From positions 186,001 through 250,000 of the forward strand of contig NZ_FNCO01000009.1 of assembly GCF_900100795.1 (NCBI RefSeq): a stretch of DNA of 64,000 nucleotides. The letters are read 5' to 3'. The stretch comes from Pseudomonas abietaniphila. GTDB taxonomy: Bacteria; Pseudomonadota; Gammaproteobacteria; Pseudomonadales; Pseudomonadaceae. Shown in pieces: positions 17,577-26,459 of this stretch. The stretch's first letter is position 1. Every line of letters starts with the position of its first letter. The notes beneath the pieces are model-generated. The model saw only the letters and a program-made list of their open reading frames with translations. It was not told the origin of the DNA and made no database searches. The position numbers were made by a program, and so were the translations under genes.

Positions 17577-18509
17577 ATGAATGTCTCGCCTGATGCTTAC
17601 CCTGCCGCTGTAGAAGAACCCTCCTCTGTCTCGGGCGTGTCCTGGGGCGCTATTTTCGCCGGTGCCGCGGGCGCCGCCGCTTTATCTCTGATACTCGTCC
17701 TGCTGGGCTCGGGTCTTGGCTTTTCGGCAATGTCGCCTTGGGCCAACGAAGGGGTCAGTGCCAAAACCATCGGGATTTCAACGGTGGTCTGGCTGGCGTT
17801 CACGCAAATCGTCGCGTCCGGCTTGGGCGGCTACCTGGCCGGTCGTCTGCGGGTGAAGTGGTCGAACATGCATGGCGATGAAGTGTATTTCCGCGACACT
17901 GCGCATGGCTTCCTGTCGTGGGCTATCGCGACTCTGGTCGCCGCCGTGCTGATCATTGGGTCCGTGAGCGGTTTGGTGGGCAGCGGAGTCAAAGCGGGTG
18001 CCAGCGCAGTTGCCGGGGTAGCCGGTACCGCCGCTGTTGCTGCAGGCACTGCAGCAGGCAACACCAGTGGAGATCAATATGGTTACTTCGTCGACACCCT
18101 GTTCCGCGACGACCGTCCAGCTGCGGTCAGCGACGATGCTGCACGCGGCGTTGTCGTACGGATTTTTACCAAGACCCTGGCCAACGACGGTCAGCTGGCG
18201 CCTGAAGACCGTAACTACCTGGCTCAACTGGTCGCTCAGCGCACCAACCTCAGTCAGGCTGATGCACAAGCCCGCGTCGATCAGGTGTATGGCCAGGCTA
18301 AGCAAGCGGTGGCCGATGCCAAGCTGAAAGCTCAACAGGCGGCTGAAACCGCTGCCAAAGTAGCCGCCATGAGTGCGCTGTGGACCTTCGTTGCCCTGCT
18401 GTGCGGTGCCTTCGTTGCCAGCCTTGCAGCGATCTGGGGTGGCCGTCGTCGCGACGCCGTGACCTACGTCGAAGCCCGTGCCTACACCACTACTTCCAAC
18501 ATTCGCTGA
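17577..18509 (+). CDS. Hypothetical membrane protein
   Basis: A 310-residue integral membrane protein with about four hydrophobic segments: residues 22-48, 63-85 (ending SGLGGYLAGRL), 113-135 and 264-290. The last two flank an alanine-rich, partly coiled-coil soluble domain (about 215-260). The product is not recognised. A tiny membrane peptide gene follows 18 bases later and is probably cotranscribed. Confidence 0.75.
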   Translation: MNVSPDAYPAAVEEPSSVSGVSWGAIFAGAAGAAALSLILVLLGSGLGFSAMSPWANEGVSAKTIGISTVVWLAFTQIVASGLGGYLAGRLRVKWSNMHGDEVYFRDTAHGFLSWAIATLVAAVLIIGSVSGLVGSGVKAGASAVAGVAGTAAVAAGTAAGNTSGDQYGYFVDTLFRDDRPAAVSDDAARGVVVRIFTKTLANDGQLAPEDRNYLAQLVAQRTNLSQADAQARVDQVYGQAKQAVADAKLKAQQAAETAAKVAAMSALWTFVALLCGAFVASLAAIWGGRRRDAVTYVEARAYTTTSNIR

Positions 18510-18527
18510 GTATCAAGGAGAAACGCT

Positions 18528-18602
18528 ATGCGCTCATTACTGCTGTGGTTCCTGGGTGTGCCGATTCCAGTGATCATCCTGATCGCCCTGTTCATGCACT
18601 GA
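18528..18602 (+). CDS. 24-residue membrane peptide
   Basis: A very short gene encoding one transmembrane helix. It opens MRSLLLWFLGVPIPV and ends IALFMH, with stop TGA at 18600-18602. It has an excellent ribosome site (AAGGAG at 18515-18520, eight bases before ATG) and a strong terminator right behind it. It sits 18 bases after the membrane-protein gene. Similar tiny proteins are, from general knowledge, widespread in proteobacteria; the function is unknown. Confidence 0.75.
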   Translation: MRSLLLWFLGVPIPVIILIALFMH

Positions 18603-18616
18603 CCGAGTCGTAGACG

Positions 18617-18663
18617 ATCCGCGTGGCGCCCTGAGTTTCTGTCAGGCCCACGCGGATTTTTTA
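18617..18663 (+). terminator. Intrinsic terminator after the membrane peptide gene
   Basis: A ten-base stem (ATCCGCGTGG at 18617-18626 with CCACGCGGAT at 18648-18657) encloses a second smaller stem and is followed by TTTTTTATT. Confidence 0.88.
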
Positions 18664-18689
18664 TTGCCTGACATCCGGCACGTGACCGA

Positions 18690-19559
18690 TCAGTTCGCGG
18701 CCATCGCCTGCTTCATGTAGGTCACCAGCGTGCGTTGCACGTCAGTCAACAAACGGTTCCCCGCAATCAACGCCAGCTCACTGGCCGGCACCGGCGCGAA
18801 TCCTTCCTCTTCGTTCAGCAGACGATGGTCCGCCAACATCGCCGATGCTGGCAGTAGACTGATCCCCAATCCTGCCGACACCGCCGCCTGAATCCCCACC
18901 AGACTTTGACTGGCAAACGCCACGCGCCATCGCCGGCCAGACGACTCCAAGGCATGCACGATGCGATTGCGATAGATACAGCCTTGGGGATAAACCACCA
19001 GCGGCACCGGGTCTTCGATGACCCTCACCTCCCGGCCGGCGACCCAGTTCACTTGCTCAGGCCAGCTCGCCAGTGCAGGCTCGTCTCGCTTGGCCTGACG
19101 GGAAGGGAGGTCTCGTTTGACCAACGCCAGATCGATCTCCCTGGCCTCGAGCCGTGCATGCAGGTCGACACTCAGACCATTCACCGTGTCCAGACGAATG
19201 CGCGGGTGTTGCTGTGCGAAACCCGAGAGCAAGGTCATCAAGCGCTGCACATCAAAATCCTCGGGCACGCCGAGTTTGACCACGCCCGTGTCATCACTGC
19301 GACACAGCACGCTGTGCGCTTCCAGCGATAACGCAACCAGACGGCGCGCATAGCCCATCAGACGCTCGCCATCCTCGGTCAGCTCAATATGCTTGCTCGC
19401 GCGCTGACGCAACAACAGCGGCCGACCCAACTGCTCCTCAAGCTTGCGAATCTGCTGGCTGACCGTGGACTGCGTGCGATTGACCCGCTCCCCTGCCTTG
19501 GTAAAGCCGCCTGCATCGACCACGGAGACAAAGGTGTGAAGCAGTTCAAGATCAAACAT
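18690..19559 (-). CDS. LysR-family regulator divergent from HAD/aldolase genes
   Basis: A 289-residue LysR-type regulator. The N-terminal winged helix covers about residues 1-60 (LELLHTFVSVVDAGGFTKAG, TQSTVSQQIRKLEEQLG), and an effector-binding domain follows. It is divergent from the HAD and class II aldolase genes, with a palindromic T-N11-A box between them, so it probably controls them. The inducer is unknown. Confidence 0.86.
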   Translation of the reverse strand: MFDLELLHTFVSVVDAGGFTKAGERVNRTQSTVSQQIRKLEEQLGRPLLLRQRASKHIELTEDGERLMGYARRLVALSLEAHSVLCRSDDTGVVKLGVPEDFDVQRLMTLLSGFAQQHPRIRLDTVNGLSVDLHARLEAREIDLALVKRDLPSRQAKRDEPALASWPEQVNWVAGREVRVIEDPVPLVVYPQGCIYRNRIVHALESSGRRWRVAFASQSLVGIQAAVSAGLGISLLPASAMLADHRLLNEEEGFAPVPASELALIAGNRLLTDVQRTLVTYMKQAMAAN

Positions 19560-19574
19560 GGGGGCGGGCCTTTC

Positions 19575-19589
19575 ATTCGACTATCGAAT
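19575..19589. promoter_or_regulatory. Candidate LysR box in the LysR-HAD divergent region
   Basis: ATTCGACTATCGAAT is a perfect 15-bp palindrome (one central base) containing T-N11-A. It lies 16 bases upstream of the LysR start and 83 bases upstream of the HAD start, the classic arrangement for an autoregulating LysR protein. Confidence 0.7.
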
Positions 19590-19671
19590 TAATTTTTCAA
19601 TTTAATTTAATTTTACGATCCACACCACTGCTTCCTAAAGTGGGGTACGCACCCTGACCACGGAGTTGACC

Positions 19672-20382
19672 ATGACCACTTCCCCTACCCGGCCGCGCTG
19701 GCTGACCTTCGACTGCTACGGCACCTTGATTCAATGGGACGAAGGCCTGCTCGATTGCGTCCGCGACCTGCTGCAGCGCAAGGGCAACACGGACCTGGAC
19801 GTTGCCCGTTTCATCGCCGTCTATGACCGCCACGAACATCGGCTGGAGCAAACACCTCCCCACCGCTCGTTCGCCGACATTTCCAGGGCGTCGATGTCCC
19901 TGACGCTTGAAGAACTGGGTATGGCTTTCGAGCCGGACGATGGCGAACGACTGATTCGGCGCATCGGCCAGATGCCGCCCTTTCCCGAGGTGGTCGCTAC
20001 GCTCCAATGGTTGAAAACGCAGGGCTTCATGCTGTGCATCGTCTCCAACACTGATGACGACATCATCGCGGGTAACGTTGCTCAACTGGGCGGTTGCATC
20101 GACCGGGTGATCACGGCTCAACAGGCGCAGGCGTACAAGCCGGACCATCGGTTGTTCCTGCATGCTCACGCGCTACTGGGTGTGGGCATTGATGACGTGC
20201 TGCACATTTGTGCCAGCCCGCACCTGGACCTCGAAGCCGCCAAGGGTATGGGGTTCCGTTGCGTCTGGATCGACCGGGGAACCCAACGCAAACCACTCCC
20301 GGACTACACGCCTGACGCTACACTGCCAGACTTGGCGAACGTGCCGGATTACCTCCGCAGCCAAGGCTGGGTGAACGAATAA
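19672..20382 (+). CDS. Haloacid dehalogenase type II family hydrolase
   Basis: A 236-residue HAD-superfamily enzyme. The nucleophile motif is TFDCYGTLI with D14. The VSNTDDD segment (motif II) and a lysine-bearing YKPDHRLF (motif III) follow, and HICASPHLDLEAAKGMG is motif IV. These are the features of L-2-haloacid dehalogenase-like proteins, though many act as phosphatases. The ATG at 19672 follows CGGAG; an in-frame TTG at 19666 lies too close to it. The aldolase follows 10 bases later. Confidence 0.86.
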   Translation: MTTSPTRPRWLTFDCYGTLIQWDEGLLDCVRDLLQRKGNTDLDVARFIAVYDRHEHRLEQTPPHRSFADISRASMSLTLEELGMAFEPDDGERLIRRIGQMPPFPEVVATLQWLKTQGFMLCIVSNTDDDIIAGNVAQLGGCIDRVITAQQAQAYKPDHRLFLHAHALLGVGIDDVLHICASPHLDLEAAKGMGFRCVWIDRGTQRKPLPDYTPDATLPDLANVPDYLRSQGWVNE

Positions 20383-20392
20383 GGAGAAACTC

Positions 20393-21193
20393 ATGGCGCA
20401 CGATCTGCGTGTTTCCGGTGACCCGCTGCATGATCGTCACGACAGGTGCTATCCACATCTGACCGCCCCACAGGTCCACGCCGCCCGCATCGATCTGGCG
20501 GCCAGCTTTCGCATGGCGGCGCGACTGGGTTTGAGCGAGGGCATCTGCAATCATTTTTCAGCGCTGGTGCCGGGTTATCCGGAGCTGTTTCTGGTGAATC
20601 CCTATGGCCTGGCCTTCGCAGAAATCACGGCGTCGAGCCTGTTGGTGTGTGATTTCGACGGCAACGTGATCATGGGGGATGGCAAGCCTGAGGCGACGGC
20701 CTTCTATATCCACGCGCGGCTGCACCTGCAAAAGCCACGCGCGGTGGCGGCGTTTCATACGCACATGCCCTATGCGACGGCGCTGGCGATGCTGGAAGGT
20801 CAGCCTTTGGTCTGGGCGGGTCAGACGGCGTTGAAGTTTTATGGGCGTGTAGCGGTGGATGAGGATTACAACGGCCTGGCGCTGGACAATCAGGAAGGCG
20901 ACCGGATTGCGGCCTCGATGGGTCAGGCGGACATTGTGTTTTTGAAGAACCATGGGGTGATGGTGACGGCACCCAGCATCGCGCAGGCCTGGGATGATGT
21001 GTATTACCTGGAGCGGGCGGCTGAGGTGCAGCTCAAGGCGATGAGTTCCGGGCGTCCATTGAAGGTGATCGATCAGGAGGTGCTGCTGCGTACGGCGCGG
21101 CAGATGAGTGAGGAGGATGCTGAAAGTGCGCGGTTGCATCTGGAGAGTGTGAAGCGGGTGCTGGCGCGGACTGAGCCGGATTATGTTGATTGA
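20393..21193 (+). CDS. Class II aldolase / adducin family protein
   Basis: A 266-residue zinc-type aldolase or adducin-like enzyme. The metal-binding HTHMPYA motif and the later LKNHGVM motif are visible, as is the early NHFSALVPG segment. The family cleaves or decarboxylates sugar phosphates, acids and related compounds; the substrate is unknown here. It is coupled to the HAD gene (10 bases, AAGGAGAAACTC ribosome site), so the two may treat successive intermediates. Confidence 0.85.
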   Translation: MAHDLRVSGDPLHDRHDRCYPHLTAPQVHAARIDLAASFRMAARLGLSEGICNHFSALVPGYPELFLVNPYGLAFAEITASSLLVCDFDGNVIMGDGKPEATAFYIHARLHLQKPRAVAAFHTHMPYATALAMLEGQPLVWAGQTALKFYGRVAVDEDYNGLALDNQEGDRIAASMGQADIVFLKNHGVMVTAPSIAQAWDDVYYLERAAEVQLKAMSSGRPLKVIDQEVLLRTARQMSEEDAESARLHLESVKRVLARTEPDYVD

Positions 21194-21514
21194 GTCTGGA
21201 GTTGCGTTGAGTTTTTGTGTCTATCCGTAATTTTGTGGTGCCACTGGCATTTCTGGTTCTGCCTAACGGCAGAAGCGTTCCGCCATTCGGCGGGTTACTT
21301 GAAAACCGGAATGCCGGACCATCCCCAAGTAACCAAGGGTCTGAACTCCCGGTCGGGCCCTCCTGGGTCGGGTTCCTTCTCTCCGGCGACGCTCCGTGGG
21401 CCCGCCGCCATCGGCCATCCATGGCCGGGGGCGGCTCTCGCGTACAAGAGCAACGCGGGCTGGAGCTAACGCTCTTCGCTTTCTTGGTTCGTGCATCTAC
21501 CTGCCGTCCCCCCC

Positions 21515-21655
21515 TGTAGGAGCGCGCTTGCCCGCGATCTGCCGGGAACCGGCAGCAAAACCTGTGCACGCGGGGTGTGAGGCCTCATCGAGTCGGCTGA
21601 TGTTGCTACCGCTGCGCGGTAGATCGCGGGCAAGGTGGAACGCTACCCCGGTAAT
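21515..21655. repeat. Extragenic palindromic repeat, copy A
   Basis: The element begins TGTAGGAGCGCGCTTGCCCG and contains CTGCCGGGAACCGGCAG and the CTACCGCTGCGCGGTAG mini-hairpin, then GATCGCGGGCAAG. It is followed 141 bases on by a second copy of the same family. Confidence 0.8.
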
Positions 21656-21791
21656 TGTAGGAGCGCGGCTTGTCCCGCGATCTGCCGGAAACCGGCAGCA
21701 AGACCTGTGCACGCGTAGTGTCAGGCATTACTGAGTCGTCTGATTTTGCTACCGCTGCGCGGTAGATCGCGGGACAAGCCACGCTCCTACA
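21656..21791. repeat. Extragenic palindromic repeat, copy B
   Basis: The element begins TGTAGGAGCGCGGCTTGTCC and ends with the complementary GGACAAGCCACGCTCCTACA. The same internal CCGGAAACCGG and CTACCGCTGCGCGGTAG hairpins are present as in copy A. Confidence 0.82.
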
Positions 21792-22084
21792 GGATTCGCG
21801 TGACCCGATGCTTTTGATTTTGCTTTTCTAGCGCGATAGCCCAAACGCCACAAAACGCGACTTGGGTGCAGGCTGAACGCAGGCCCACGGAGCGTCGCCG
21901 GAGTGAAGGAACTTCGACGCAGTCGAGGCCAAACCAGGAGCAAGGCGCTTTTGGTTACTTTTGGCGCCTTTTCAAAAGTGACTCGCCGAGGGGCGAAAAG
22001 GTGAATCCGTGTCGCCTGCAACAACGGATACACACACAAAAACCAGCACCACCAAACATCCAGAACACCTCAAATCCCGACCAT

Positions 22085-22120
22085 AAAAAAGCCCCCGAAG
22101 ACTCAACGTCAACGAGGGCC
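22085..22120 (-). terminator. Intrinsic terminator of the TRAP operon
   Basis: On the minus strand GGCCCTCG (22120-22113) pairs with CGGGGGC (22097-22091), with one wobble, followed by TTTTTT. It lies 44 bases after the dctM stop. Confidence 0.8.
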
Positions 22121-22163
22121 AAGGCACTGCGCTCACAGTTCTATTTCAGGGCTCGAACAGCCC

Positions 22164-23447
22164 TCAAGGCATCCCCAGCCAGTTCGGCAGAGCAAGGGAT
22201 ATGAACGGTACGTAGGTCACCAACAACAGGAATACAAGCAGGATCGACAGCCAAGGCAGTGCCGCACGAATGGTCTGCCCGAGCGTCAGGCCGGTCACTG
22301 CGGAGGTGACGAACAGGTTAAGACCCACCGGTGGATGCACCAGTCCAATCTCCATGTTCACCACCATCACGATACCCAAGTGAATCGGATCAATCCCCAG
22401 CTTCATCGCAATCGGAAAGAAGATCGGCGCAAGAATCAGGATAATCGCCGAGGGCTCCATGAAACTGCCAGCGATCAGCAAAACGATATTGACCATGATC
22501 AAAAAGCCGATTGGCGTCAGGCCTTCGGAAATGACCCAGGCGGTAATCTGCTGCGGAATCTGTTCGGTGGTCAGCACATGCGCAAAGAGCATCGCGTTGG
22601 CAATGATGAACATCAGCATGATGGTCAACCGCCCGGACTCCAGCAAGACCTTCGGGCAATCCTTGAGGCTCATGTCTTTGTAAACAAACAGCGCGATAAA
22701 AGCGGAATAGACCGCCGCGACCGCTGCGGCTTCGGTCGGGGTAAACATGCCGCTGTAGATACCGCCGAGGATGATCACCAGCAGCAGCAAGCCCCAGAAC
22801 GCCCGTTGCGCGGTGTGCAGCCATTCACGGAACGTCACCCGAGGCTGGGCGGGCAGTTTTTTGACCCGGGCGACGATGTAGATCACCACCATCAACGCCA
22901 CGCCGAGCAAGATCCCTGGTACCACACCGGCGATGAACAGCTTGCCAACCGAGGTCTCCGTCGCTGCCGCATACACCACCATGACAATGGAGGGAGGGAT
23001 CAGAATGCCCAGCGTACCGGCGTTGCAGATGATCCCGGCGCCGAACTCTTTCGGATAACCGGAGCGCACCATGCCCGCCACGGCAATCGAACCCACCGCC
23101 GCTACCGTCGCCGGGGATGAGCCGGACAATGCGGCGAACAACATGCACGCCAGCACCGCCGCGATCGCCAGGCCGCCGCGAATGTGGCCGACACAGGCGT
23201 TGGCGAAGTCGATCAAACGTTGCGCCACGCCACCGGTGGTCATGAACGCACCGGACAGCAGGAAGAACGGAATCGCCAGAAAGGTGTAGCTGTCGGACGT
23301 CTCGAACAGCTTGATCGCCAGCGAACTCAATGAGTCGGGGCTGAACAGCAGAATCGAGGTGGCACCGGCCAGCCCGAGCGAGATCGCGATAGGCACGCCG
23401 AGGAACATGAACACGAACAGCAGCAGGAACAAACAGATAACCGTCAT
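22164..23447 (-). CDS. dctM: TRAP transporter large permease DctM
   Basis: A 427-residue inner-membrane protein with about 12 hydrophobic segments, the normal length for DctM. The PPSIVMVVYA and EPSAIILILAPIFFPIA motifs are typical. It forms the transport channel with DctQ. Its start overlaps the dctQ stop. Because the transporter sits beside the itaconate genes, its substrate is probably itaconate or another C5 dicarboxylate (inference). Confidence 0.93.
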   Translation of the reverse strand: MTVICLFLLLFVFMFLGVPIAISLGLAGATSILLFSPDSLSSLAIKLFETSDSYTFLAIPFFLLSGAFMTTGGVAQRLIDFANACVGHIRGGLAIAAVLACMLFAALSGSSPATVAAVGSIAVAGMVRSGYPKEFGAGIICNAGTLGILIPPSIVMVVYAAATETSVGKLFIAGVVPGILLGVALMVVIYIVARVKKLPAQPRVTFREWLHTAQRAFWGLLLLVIILGGIYSGMFTPTEAAAVAAVYSAFIALFVYKDMSLKDCPKVLLESGRLTIMLMFIIANAMLFAHVLTTEQIPQQITAWVISEGLTPIGFLIMVNIVLLIAGSFMEPSAIILILAPIFFPIAMKLGIDPIHLGIVMVVNMEIGLVHPPVGLNLFVTSAVTGLTLGQTIRAALPWLSILLVFLLLVTYVPFISLALPNWLGMP

Positions 23448-24079
23448 CAGTGTTGCTCCTCACCAGGGTTGGCCAGTTTGCTCGCTTCGGCCGCTTCGTC
23501 GGCAAGACCCAGACCGGTCTGCCGGTGGGTCCAGATGCGATAAAGGATTTCCAGGTAACGGGCAATCACCAGCGCGAAACCGATGGGCACAATAATCGTG
23601 ATGTAAGACACCTTGATACCGAACCGGTCCAGGTCTTCAGCGCCGATGCCCGCGACCCACAACGCCGACACCCATTTGTAACTTGCCACCAGAAACAGCC
23701 CGGCATACGCCAGGCAGCAGGCACACGCCAGCATCGCCAGGCAGCGCTGAACCGGTTTGCTGGTTTTCTTCACCAACGCATCGACACCCAAGTGCCCGGC
23801 GGTGCGCACACCGTAGGAAATCCCGAAAAAGATCAGCCAGCCGAAGATGGCTTTGGTCAGCGCCACGCTCCAGGTCATGCCCTGTGCGTAGCCCATCAAG
23901 TGATCGCCAATCCCTGCGAAAAAGTCACTGCTGACCGCCCACTGGTCACTGAGGGTGTAAAACAGGGTGTAGATGTTGTTCAGCGCCACGTAGACGAATG
24001 TCACCAGCGTCATGGCAGCGAGCAGAAAGGCGATCATGCCCTCCTCCAGATGCTCCCAGAGTCGCGTCAGCGATTGCAT
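23447..24079 (-). CDS. dctQ: TRAP transporter small permease DctQ
   Basis: A 210-residue protein with four hydrophobic segments (about residues 15-37, 70-95, 113-135 and 160-178), the DctQ layout. It is the small membrane partner of DctM. Its stop overlaps the dctM start. A hairpin separates it from dctP. Confidence 0.9.
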   Translation of the reverse strand: MQSLTRLWEHLEEGMIAFLLAAMTLVTFVYVALNNIYTLFYTLSDQWAVSSDFFAGIGDHLMGYAQGMTWSVALTKAIFGWLIFFGISYGVRTAGHLGVDALVKKTSKPVQRCLAMLACACCLAYAGLFLVASYKWVSALWVAGIGAEDLDRFGIKVSYITIIVPIGFALVIARYLEILYRIWTHRQTGLGLADEAAEASKLANPGEEQH

Positions 24080-24111
24080 AAGAATTCTCCGAACGTATTC
24101 GAACGTAGAGG

Positions 24112-24138
24112 GTGACCACCCATGCTCCGGGTGGTCAC
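24112..24138 (-). promoter_or_regulatory. Intra-operon hairpin between dctP and dctQ
   Basis: A perfect ten-base stem (GTGACCACCC at 24112-24121 with GGGTGGTCAC at 24129-24138) has a seven-base loop and no T-tract. It probably lets the binding-protein message accumulate over the permease message, as in other SBP-first transport operons (inference). Confidence 0.7.
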
Positions 24139-24178
24139 GCAGACATCACTGCCTGTGTCGATCAAGCGGCCTTGAGGG

Positions 24179-25174
24179 TCAAGGTGCCTTGTTCGAGTCG
24201 TCCGCGGCCTTGATCAGGTCAGCGCCGATTTCGTCGGAGAACTTGTCCCAGACCGGCTTCATGACTTCGCGCCATTTGGCACGCTGCTCGGGCGTGAGCG
24301 TGTCGATTTCGCTGGTTTTGGAATCAGCGATTTTCTGCTTGGCGGTCTGGTTCAGGGCTTCAGCCTGCTTGTTCACTTCGACCGTCACCTGATCCATGAT
24401 TTTCTGCAACTCGTCACGCACGTCAGCCGGCAGACCGTTCCAGAACTTGGAGTTGGTGATCACCATGTAGTCGATCAGGCCATGGTTGGTTTCGGTGAAG
24501 AACGGCTGTACTTCGTTGACCTTCTGGCTTTCGTAGTTCGACCAGGTGTTTTCGGTGCCGTTGACGGTGCCGGTCTGCAGCCCCTGATACACCTCGGCAA
24601 AGCTCATCTTGCGTGGGTTGGCGTGAAGGGCCACGAACTGGGCTTCCAGCACGCTGGAGGCCTGTACGCGGAATTTCAGACCGCGAGCGTCCTTGGGCTC
24701 GATCATTTTCTTGTTCGCGGACAGTTGCTTCAGGCCGTTGTGCCAGTAAGCCAGGCCGTGAATGCCCTTGTCGTCCATGGAGGTCAGCAGCGCCTTGCCC
24801 TGAGGACCTTGCTGGAAGCGGTCAACAGCGGCGAGGTCATTGAACAGGAAAGGAAGGTCGAAGATCTGCACCTTCTTGGTGTATTGCTCGAACTTGGCCA
24901 GCGACGGGGCAAGCATCTGCACATCCCCCAGCAACAGCGCTTCCATTTCCTTGCCGTCACCGAACAGCGAAGAGTTCGGGTAGACCTCGACCTTGACCTT
25001 GTCTTTCAAGGCAGGATCGGCGGCAACCATCTTCTGGAACATCAAGGCGCCCTGGCCTTTTGGCGTGTTTTCCGCCACTACGTGGGCGAACTTGATGACG
25101 ATTGGGTCAGCGCAGGCCATGCCGGCCATGGACACTGCAGCGGCGCAGAAAAGCGCCTTGGTCAGCTTCAACAT
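24179..25174 (-). CDS. dctP: TRAP transporter substrate-binding protein DctP
   Basis: A 331-residue periplasmic binding protein with a signal peptide (MLKLTKALFCAAAVSMAGMA, cleavage near ACA-DP). The family's carboxylate-binding arginine is probably R169 in LKFRVQASS. The start at 25174 is chosen because it begins the signal peptide; the longer frame to 25264 has no ribosome site. It is the first TRAP gene. Its place next to the itaconate genes suggests an itaconate/C5-dicarboxylate substrate. Confidence 0.92.
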   Translation of the reverse strand: MLKLTKALFCAAAVSMAGMACADPIVIKFAHVVAENTPKGQGALMFQKMVAADPALKDKVKVEVYPNSSLFGDGKEMEALLLGDVQMLAPSLAKFEQYTKKVQIFDLPFLFNDLAAVDRFQQGPQGKALLTSMDDKGIHGLAYWHNGLKQLSANKKMIEPKDARGLKFRVQASSVLEAQFVALHANPRKMSFAEVYQGLQTGTVNGTENTWSNYESQKVNEVQPFFTETNHGLIDYMVITNSKFWNGLPADVRDELQKIMDQVTVEVNKQAEALNQTAKQKIADSKTSEIDTLTPEQRAKWREVMKPVWDKFSDEIGADLIKAADDSNKAP

Positions 25175-25560
25175 CGATATCACCTTCTTATTGTTGTAAG
25201 AGCTTATTTTTGTATGAGCAGTAGGTGTCGCTTGAGCGTTGTGCCATCTAACGATGCCGAACACGAGGTGTTTAGAGAATTAGCTTTTTTGTAAGCCGGC
25301 ATTCGGCATTGCTGAACGCCGACCTTTGTGGCGCTCTCCCCTTCACCCGCGTGCTAGACAGCGTGTCCCACGGAAACTAGCACGCTGAGAGAAAAGTGCC
25401 ACTACTTCCCGGCTGTTCATACACCTTGGGAACGACGCGGCCCTCCTGTGGCAGCGAATTCATTCGCGAAAAAACTGCCAGGCGATAGAGATTCATCACG
25501 CTCACCGGCCAATCACGAATGAACTCGCTCCCAGAGAAAATGTGCCGTGATCAGAGGTTT
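25175..25560. other. Gap between dctP and the citramalyl-CoA lyase gene
   Basis: About 385 bases holding the likely dctP promoter, a nine-base stem with a 19-base loop (GCGTGCTAG at 25349-25357, CTAGCACGC at 25377-25385) and a degenerate palindromic repeat at about 25446-25540 (GGCAGCGAATTCATTCGCG ... GCTCCC). The size of the gap suggests that the TRAP genes have a promoter of their own. Confidence 0.55.
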
Positions 25561-26385
25561 CTACTCACTCGCCAGCGCCAACAGCCGTTGAGCCCGCAGC
25601 AAAACCGGTGCATCGACCATCTGCCCGTCCAGCTGAAACGCCCCGGCGCCTTTCGCCGCCTGGCTTGCATCCACCACTCGCTGGGCCCAGCTCAGGTCGT
25701 CTGCACTGGGCGCGAGCGCAGCATGGATGACCGCCACCTGTTTAGGGTGGATGCACAGCGCGCCGCCATAGCCCATGTCATAGGCATGGCGAATCGCGCG
25801 GTGCAGGCCATCGGGGTCGCCGATGGCCGGGTGCACACCATCCAGCGGCGGCAACAACCCTGCGCCTCGTGAATGCAACTGCACCGACATCCGCGCCTGA
25901 TCGAGGAACATCTGCGCAGCAGGCGTGCCGCTGTTGAGGTTCAGGTCCAGCGCCAGGTCCAGCCCACCGAATGACAGGCGCTGCACCCCGGGTGCATGCG
26001 CAATGGCTTCCAGCGCCAGCAGGCCTTTGGCGCTCTCGATGATCGGCCAGACCGGTTTACCGGTTTGCCACACGGCCGCCACGTGTGCGGCGCTTTCGAC
26101 TTTGGGCAGCAACACGCCAGTGACCCCGGCGTGTTGTTTGCAGAACGCCAGATCCGCCACGTGCTCGGCGTGATCGGGGGCATTGACCCGCACCCAGAGC
26201 GAGACCTGCGGATTGGCGTGCAGAAACGCCGAGAGATGATCCCGGGCCTGACGCTTGAGCGGTTCCTCAACGGCATCTTCGAAGTCGACAATCACCGCAT
26301 CGGCGCCAGCCGCCAGGGCTTTGGCGAAGCGTTCGGGTCGACTGCCAGGCACGAACAGTGCTGAGCGGACGGTGGATGGGGGCAT
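25561..26385 (-). CDS. ccl: (S)-Citramalyl-CoA lyase (CitE-like)
   Basis: A 274-residue CitE/HpcH-type lyase. It has the DFEDAV metal/CoA segment at residues 34-39, the WVRVNAP strand, and LLPKVES. In the itaconate pathway this class cleaves (S)-citramalyl-CoA to acetyl-CoA and pyruvate. Assignment rests on the surrounding genes, which match the known P. aeruginosa itaconate cluster (ict, ich, ccl) in content and order; the sequence alone only shows a CitE-like lyase. A GGAGTT ribosome site precedes the ATG. Confidence 0.85.
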   Translation of the reverse strand: MPPSTVRSALFVPGSRPERFAKALAAGADAVIVDFEDAVEEPLKRQARDHLSAFLHANPQVSLWVRVNAPDHAEHVADLAFCKQHAGVTGVLLPKVESAAHVAAVWQTGKPVWPIIESAKGLLALEAIAHAPGVQRLSFGGLDLALDLNLNSGTPAAQMFLDQARMSVQLHSRGAGLLPPLDGVHPAIGDPDGLHRAIRHAYDMGYGGALCIHPKQVAVIHAALAPSADDLSWAQRVVDASQAAKGAGAFQLDGQMVDAPVLLRAQRLLALASE

Positions 26386-26459
26386 GGTGGATCAACTCCT
26401 GAATAAAAGGTCGGGCGCACGAGGTCAGCGCGCGCTCCTACAGAAGAATGTGTGGGGCG

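Larger units (their letters stand above)
21194..22084. other. Repeat-rich intergenic region, aldolase to TRAP operon
   Basis: About 890 bases without a believable gene. A segment at 21381-21401 (CTCCGGCGACGCTCCGTGGG, then C) recurs as its exact 21-base reverse complement at 21883-21903. Between these arms lie two tandem palindromic elements (21515-21655 and 21656-21791). It appears to be an accumulation of Pseudomonas intergenic repeats. Confidence 0.65.

Noticed and set aside
25349..25385. Nine-base stem upstream of dctP as a terminator
   Set aside because: It has a 19-base loop and no T-tract on either strand; listed only as part of the gap.
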